Source: Defluviitaleaceae bacterium
Lineage (GTDB): Bacteria; Bacillota; Clostridia; Lachnospirales; WRAX01
Direction: 5' to 3'
Length of the DNA: 9,929 nt
NCBI GenBank assembly: GCA_009787945.1
Contig: WQSI01000066.1
Location: 16 to 9,944, forward strand
This document shows positions 6,692-9,929 of the stretch, piece after piece. Numbering within the stretch: the first letter of the stretch is position 1; every line of letters begins with the position of its first letter. A program made the translations under genes and the position numbers. Under the pieces are notes generated by a model. That model ran no database searches and was not told the DNA's origin. It was given only the letters and a program-made list of their open reading frames with translations.

Positions 6692-6787
6692 CGTAGGGGC
6701 GCATATTATGCGCCCGTTGTCCGATAAAGGTTATGCCTATGTAGAATACGTTTGTCCAGCATCGGGCGCATAATATGCGCCCCTACG
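6692..6787 (+). repeat. REPIN-like inverted palindrome pair, copy 3 (96 nt)
   Basis: Perfect 25-nt inverted arms (6692-6716 and 6763-6787) enclose a 46-nt spacer. The arms are identical to those of copy 1, and all eight differences between the copies lie in the spacer. The element fills the convergent gap between the deacetylase stop codon (27 nt before it) and the HD-GYP stop codon (17 nt after it). Its orientation follows the deacetylase gene. It could fold into one long hairpin or two short ones and so shield both transcripts' 3' ends; no T tract follows either side. Confidence 0.85.
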
Positions 6788-6804
6788 GTGATGGTGATGC
6801 CGAA

Positions 6805-7881
6805 TTAGGCTAATCCCAAAATTGTAATGTGCAGCGCGTCCATATCGTTTGCCAAATCTACCAATTTATAGCGGGTTGGGTTGGCGGGGTTGAAAACTTT
6901 TATCAATGGGCGCGCGATAAATGTGGGGTTGTTGCGCATAACCAACCCGTGCAAACCATTTGATAATTTAACGGTAATCCCCGCAGGGAATGGCGCAATG
7001 GTATCCCTAAAAGCAAGTACAATTTCTGGGTCAAAGCTTGTCCCCGCCTGGGCAAGTATCGCCTCGTAACTTTCTGATGGGGAAAACGCCCGCCTGTAGG
7101 GCCTGTCCGTTCCTAGAGCGTCATAAACGTCTGCCACGGCAATCATCCGACCAAAGGAAGGTATGTCAAGCCCTTTTAAACCATGGGGATACCCTGTTCC
7201 GTCAAATTTTTCATGGTGGAAAAGAACGCCGCTTGTAACAGCTTTATTTTCAAATAAAATATCCCTTACAAAGTCATATCCTAATTGGGTATGCTTTTTC
7301 ATTATGTCATATTCTTTGTCGGTCAAACGTCCTTCTTTGTTTAAAATTTCTAATGGCACAAACATCTTTCCTAAGTCATGGAAAAAGGCGGATTTTCCGA
7401 GGTCCATCAGGTTTTCTTTGGACAGGTTCATGGCTTTGCCAAGCATTATGGTCAGCATACCCACATCAACGCTGTGCCTATATGTATATTCATCAAAAGT
7501 GCGCAAAAGCGGCACATTTATAACGGACTGGTTGCTTTCAAAAATATGCTCAACAATGTCGGTGATAAGGGCAGTTACCTCCCCTGCGGCATTGCTTGCC
7601 TTACTTAGCTTGGCATCAGCCGCCCTGGCATACATGCTTTGCACCAAAGAAACCGCGCTGTTGCGGGTTTCGTCGTCTACCATTTCTTCTAATTCCAAAT
7701 CTAAATCATGGGATAGGGCATCAATTATGTAAACCCCTACATATCTCATGTTATGCAGGGCTGTAATGTTTCGGCTGTCTAAAGAATGTCCTTTTTTTAT
7801 CAAAAGCGTTCCCTGTTTGTCATATATAGGTCTGGCGGTGGTCATCCCCGTTTCTAAAGCATTAACTTTTATAAATCTCAC
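6805..7881 (-). CDS. HD-GYP domain phosphodiesterase
   Basis: HD-GYP proteins hydrolyse cyclic di-GMP (a few act on cGAMP) and lower biofilm and surface signalling. The 358-residue protein has an N-terminal region (about 1-55, ALETGMTTARPIYDKQGTLL type) often seen ahead of this domain in clostridia, a helical linker, and the HD-GYP domain at about 125-295. Visible metal ligands are H136, H168-D169 (FFHDLGK), H197, H222-H223 and D251; the HHEKFDGTGYP motif (222-232) carries the GYP signature, so the site looks intact. No receiver, GAF or membrane segment is present. The start is GTG, with GGAGG at 7892-7896 inside the upstream gene. GTGA at 7881-7878 overlaps the upstream stop codon, implying translational coupling with the YtvI-like gene. 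Confidence 0.92.
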   Translation of the reverse strand: MRFIKVNALETGMTTARPIYDKQGTLLIKKGHSLDSRNITALHNMRYVGVYIIDALSHDLDLELEEMVDDETRNSAVSLVQSMYARAADAKLSKASNAAGEVTALITDIVEHIFESNQSVINVPLLRTFDEYTYRHSVDVGMLTIMLGKAMNLSKENLMDLGKSAFFHDLGKMFVPLEILNKEGRLTDKEYDIMKKHTQLGYDFVRDILFENKAVTSGVLFHHEKFDGTGYPHGLKGLDIPSFGRMIAVADVYDALGTDRPYRRAFSPSESYEAILAQAGTSFDPEIVLAFRDTIAPFPAGITVKLSNGLHGLVMRNNPTFIARPLIKVFNPANPTRYKLVDLANDMDALHITILGLA

Positions 7882-8918
7882 GTGTCAACCACCTCCATTT
7901 TCCGCGGTGATGCTTCTAAAACCGCCTTAATAAATAATGTTACAAAAGGGCCCGCCAAAATGCCTACAGGTCCAAGAACTGTTATGCCAACATAAATGCT
8001 TGCAAGCAGAATTATAGGATGAATTCCAATGCGGTTGCCAACTACCCGAGGCTCTAGCAGTTGTCGGGTTAAGAAAACCAACCCCCAAATAGCCAGAAGC
8101 CCAATTGCAAATGTGGTGTTGCCATTAATGAAAGAATATATCGCCCAGGGTATAATTATGCCGCCAGAGCCAAAAATTGGGATTACGTCAAAAATTGCTA
8201 TGCCAATGCCTACAAAAAGGGCGTAGGGAGAGCCGATAATAAACAAACCCGCCACGCAGATGGTGGCAACAACAGACATTATAATGCCCTGCCCGCGGGC
8301 ATAGCCCCCCAAGGCATATAATAGAGATTGGCGAACCTTCCGCCCCCGCGCCTTAATCCTCTCTGGAAACAGGGCAATGACACGCTCACGGATAATATGT
8401 TTATCCTTAATAAAGAAAAAGGCGGAGATTATGGCGAGTAAAACCCGCAAGATGGCGGTTGGTATGCCAGTTAGCAGGTTTCCGCCTGTTACCACGCTTT
8501 GCAGCAAAGTTGTGGCAAAGCTTAGCAAGCCAGCAAATGCCGCTTCTACGTCAACATTAAACCCCCAGCCATCCATTAAATTTTGCACGCTTGCCTGGGC
8601 AGATGCGATATATTCGGGGATAGAATGGGCTAAAGCCCCCGCTTCTGCCACAAGGCGGCTGATAAGCCACCCTCCAAGGGCAAAAATTGCGCCAATTGTA
8701 AGAAGAATTAGCACAGCGGCAGAGATGCCGCCGTTTATGCGCCATTTGCGGTGAAACAAGTCAACCAAAGGGCTTAAAATCAAACTTATTACAAAGCCTG
8801 CAACAAAAGGGGCAACATAGCCCATTAAAAACACAATGGCAAAAACAACGGCTACCACAAGCAAAAGAAGCCCCAACCTATCCAGAAAGGACTTGTTACG
8901 TAAATATAACTCTTTCAT
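7878..8918 (-). CDS. ytvI: YtvI-like AI-2E family membrane protein
   Basis: This 346-residue polytopic membrane protein belongs to the AI-2E/PerM family. It shows the family layout: two N-terminal membrane segments (about 14-45), another at about 60-85, a soluble amphipathic middle (about 90-145), and a C-terminal bundle with the motif DVIPIFGSGGIIIPWAI and later LLEPRVVGNRIGIHPIILL. The SGGIIIPWAI stretch and length resemble the Bacillota sporulation protein YtvI more than autoinducer exporters; its molecular role is unknown. I chose the ATG at 8918 because AAGGA (8929-8933) lies 10 nt before it; an in-frame GTG at 8927 is only one base from that site. The gene is first in a two-gene operon with the HD-GYP gene and is divergent from ftsK. 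Confidence 0.85.
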   Translation of the reverse strand: MKELYLRNKSFLDRLGLLLLVVAVVFAIVFLMGYVAPFVAGFVISLILSPLVDLFHRKWRINGGISAAVLILLTIGAIFALGGWLISRLVAEAGALAHSIPEYIASAQASVQNLMDGWGFNVDVEAAFAGLLSFATTLLQSVVTGGNLLTGIPTAILRVLLAIISAFFFIKDKHIIRERVIALFPERIKARGRKVRQSLLYALGGYARGQGIIMSVVATICVAGLFIIGSPYALFVGIGIAIFDVIPIFGSGGIIIPWAIYSFINGNTTFAIGLLAIWGLVFLTRQLLEPRVVGNRIGIHPIILLASIYVGITVLGPVGILAGPFVTLFIKAVLEASPRKMEVVDT

Positions 8919-8942
8919 ACCAATCACATCCTTGCCCCATAA

Positions 8943-8948
8943 ATTATA
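8943..8948 (-). promoter_or_regulatory. Candidate -10 box of the ytvI/HD-GYP operon
   Basis: A perfect TATAAT reads on the minus strand 25 nt before the ytvI ATG. No convincing TTGACA-like hexamer stands 16-18 nt upstream, so the promoter may rely on an activator or another sigma factor, or may be elsewhere. Confidence 0.35.
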
Positions 8949-8969
8949 TCGGCTATTTTTAAAAGGTAC

Positions 8970-8998
8970 TTGAATATTATATCATTTTAAGTTATTAT
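8970..8998 (+). promoter_or_regulatory. Candidate sigma-A promoter of ftsK
   Basis: On the plus strand, -35 TTGAAT (8970-8975) and -10 TATTAT (8993-8998) are separated by 17 nt. Transcription would start near 9005, about 50 nt ahead of the ATG. The site lies back to back with the -10 box of the ytvI operon. Confidence 0.5.
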
Positions 8999-9053
8999 TA
9001 TCAATATGCAAAAAATGCGAATTTTAACTAGGAAACATTTGGGGGAATGATTT

Positions 9054-9929
9054 ATGGCAGATAAAAAGCCCGCAAACAGCGGGAAAAAGGGCAAACAGCC
9101 GCCTAAAAAAGCTTTGCGCCGCGAAATTGTAGCAATTTTATTAATTTTTTTTGCTGTGTTTTTAACTTTTAGCTTGCTTGACGCTGGCGGTGCGCTAGGA
9201 AGGGGCATTTCTGCCTTGTTTTCGGGGCTTGTGGGCATTGGAGCGTTTTTGTTACCCTTAATTTTAATTGGCATTGCCGTAATTTATTTTTTGTCCCGCC
9301 AAAAAGAATTTTTAACGCGGGGCAAAATTTTAATGGCTTCGTCCCTATTTCTTGTGATTATAAGTTTTGTACAATTGTTAACTTTTAGACAGCCCTATGA
9401 ATATTCCTTTGGGTATTATTTAGGGCAGGCTTTTGGTCAGGGCAGTTGGAGCAATGGCGGGCTGATTGGCGCTGCAATTTCTGGCTTTTCTGTGCTTATA
9501 ATCGGGGAAATTGCCTCTTATGTGCTTTTTATTGTTTTGATGGCTATTTTGTTTATTGTCATCACGGGCAAATCCCTTTTTGCCATTTTTAGAAGCGGCG
9601 CGCAAAATGTCCGCAAAGCCGCTGAGGTTGGAGCAGAAAAACACCGTGAATATAGAGAGCGCAGAGCTGAAAGGCAAGCAGAAGAAGAAGCGGAAGAAGA
9701 GGATTATGAAACCCAAACCCCTTACCGCTACACCCCTTCAATCCCTGCTTCTGTGCCTTATGCCACCCCCATTGAACCTGAAAAAAGTATGCCCGCTTAC
9801 CAAACTGCCGAACCGCCAATTCATCCCGACACAATAATAAACCCCGAACCCCCCACCCCTGCAACCCCCATACACGAACCAGAACCACCCACCCCCGAAC
9901 CTGAAGAATACACAATTGACATTAAAGGC
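9054..9929 (+). CDS. ftsK: FtsK/SpoIIIE DNA translocase, N-terminal part
   Basis: The reading frame starts at ATG 9054, has GGGGGA at 9041-9046, and stays open to the window's edge, giving 292 residues without a stop. The N-terminus is lysine-rich (MADKKPANSGKKGKQPPKK), followed by hydrophobic segments at about 24-42, 56-80, 91-109, 137-151 and 153-171. After these comes a charged helix rich in E and R (about 185-217) and a proline- and glutamate-rich linker (about 220-285). This matches the FtsK 4TM membrane domain and linker. The ATPase motor and gamma DNA-reading domain would lie beyond the window and are not seen. Such proteins pump chromosomal DNA through the division or sporulation septum; whether this one is SpoIIIE-like or vegetative cannot be told from this part. 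Confidence 0.88.
   Translation, partial: MADKKPANSGKKGKQPPKKALRREIVAILLIFFAVFLTFSLLDAGGALGRGISALFSGLVGIGAFLLPLILIGIAVIYFLSRQKEFLTRGKILMASSLFLVIISFVQLLTFRQPYEYSFGYYLGQAFGQGSWSNGGLIGAAISGFSVLIIGEIASYVLFIVLMAILFIVITGKSLFAIFRSGAQNVRKAAEVGAEKHREYRERRAERQAEEEAEEEDYETQTPYRYTPSIPASVPYATPIEPEKSMPAYQTAEPPIHPDTIINPEPPTPATPIHEPEPPTPEPEEYTIDIKG

Noticed and set aside
2356..6787. Repeats read as a CRISPR array
   Set aside because: Only three copies, kilobases apart, separated by genes, with conserved rather than unique spacers and no cas genes.
7163..7732. Plus-strand open frame of 189 codons
   Set aside because: It lies wholly antisense to the HD-GYP gene, has no ribosome binding site or recognisable domain, and the minus-strand frame has intact catalytic motifs.
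8919..8927. GTG at 8927 as the start of the YtvI-like gene
   Set aside because: The AAGGA site would be a single base from it, whereas the ATG nine bases further in has workable spacing.
8987..9274. Minus-strand open frame opposite the start of ftsK
   Set aside because: Low-complexity product overlapping a well-supported gene start and both promoters; an antisense shadow.
9420..9915. Minus-strand frames opposite the ftsK linker
   Set aside because: They arise from the proline- and glutamate-rich codons of the plus-strand gene and resemble no protein family.

Overview
The window looks like a piece of a chromosome from an anaerobic, probably spore-forming member of the Clostridia (Bacillota). 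The signs are purine-rich Shine-Dalgarno sites (GGAGG or AGGAGG types) ahead of nearly every gene, a mid-range G+C content judged by eye, a PrdF-like proline racemase, a YtvI-like sporulation membrane protein and a SpoIIIE/FtsK-type translocase. I see no phage, plasmid, CRISPR, rRNA or tRNA genes.

Layout from left to right. Positions 1-142 hold only hairpin-forming repeats behind the 3' end of rnr. Position 143-2260 (minus) encodes RNase R. Position 2486-3853 (minus) encodes a multi-spanning NCS2-like permease, and 4130-5134 (minus) a proline racemase lying upstream of it in the same direction. Together these two suggest uptake or export plus stereochemical interconversion of an amino acid or related acid. 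Position 5287-5712 (minus) encodes a small VOC/PhnB-like protein with its own intrinsic terminator. It is transcribed away from a polysaccharide deacetylase at 5864-6664 (plus), and a perfect 15-nt palindrome lies between the two. Position 6805-7881 (minus) is a stand-alone HD-GYP phosphodiesterase, translationally coupled by a GTGA overlap to the YtvI-like permease at 7878-8918. Divergent from that pair, at 9054, starts an FtsK/SpoIIIE DNA translocase that runs off the right edge.

The most interesting content is non-coding. Three copies of one palindromic repeat family lie at 2356-2451, 4064-4092 and 6692-6787. Each starts with GTAG followed by a 19-nt near-palindrome. Two copies are 96-nt inverted pairs that differ at 8 of 96 positions, all in the spacer; the third is a single collapsed palindrome. 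All three sit 27-37 nt past a stop codon in the same orientation relative to the gene, with similar flanks. This is the architecture of REP/REPIN elements mobilised by RAYT (Y1 HUH) transposases, here in what looks like a clostridial genome. A possible structured leader RNA lies ahead of the permease gene. No gene here points to a new defence or biosynthetic system; the protein-coding part is mostly ordinary.
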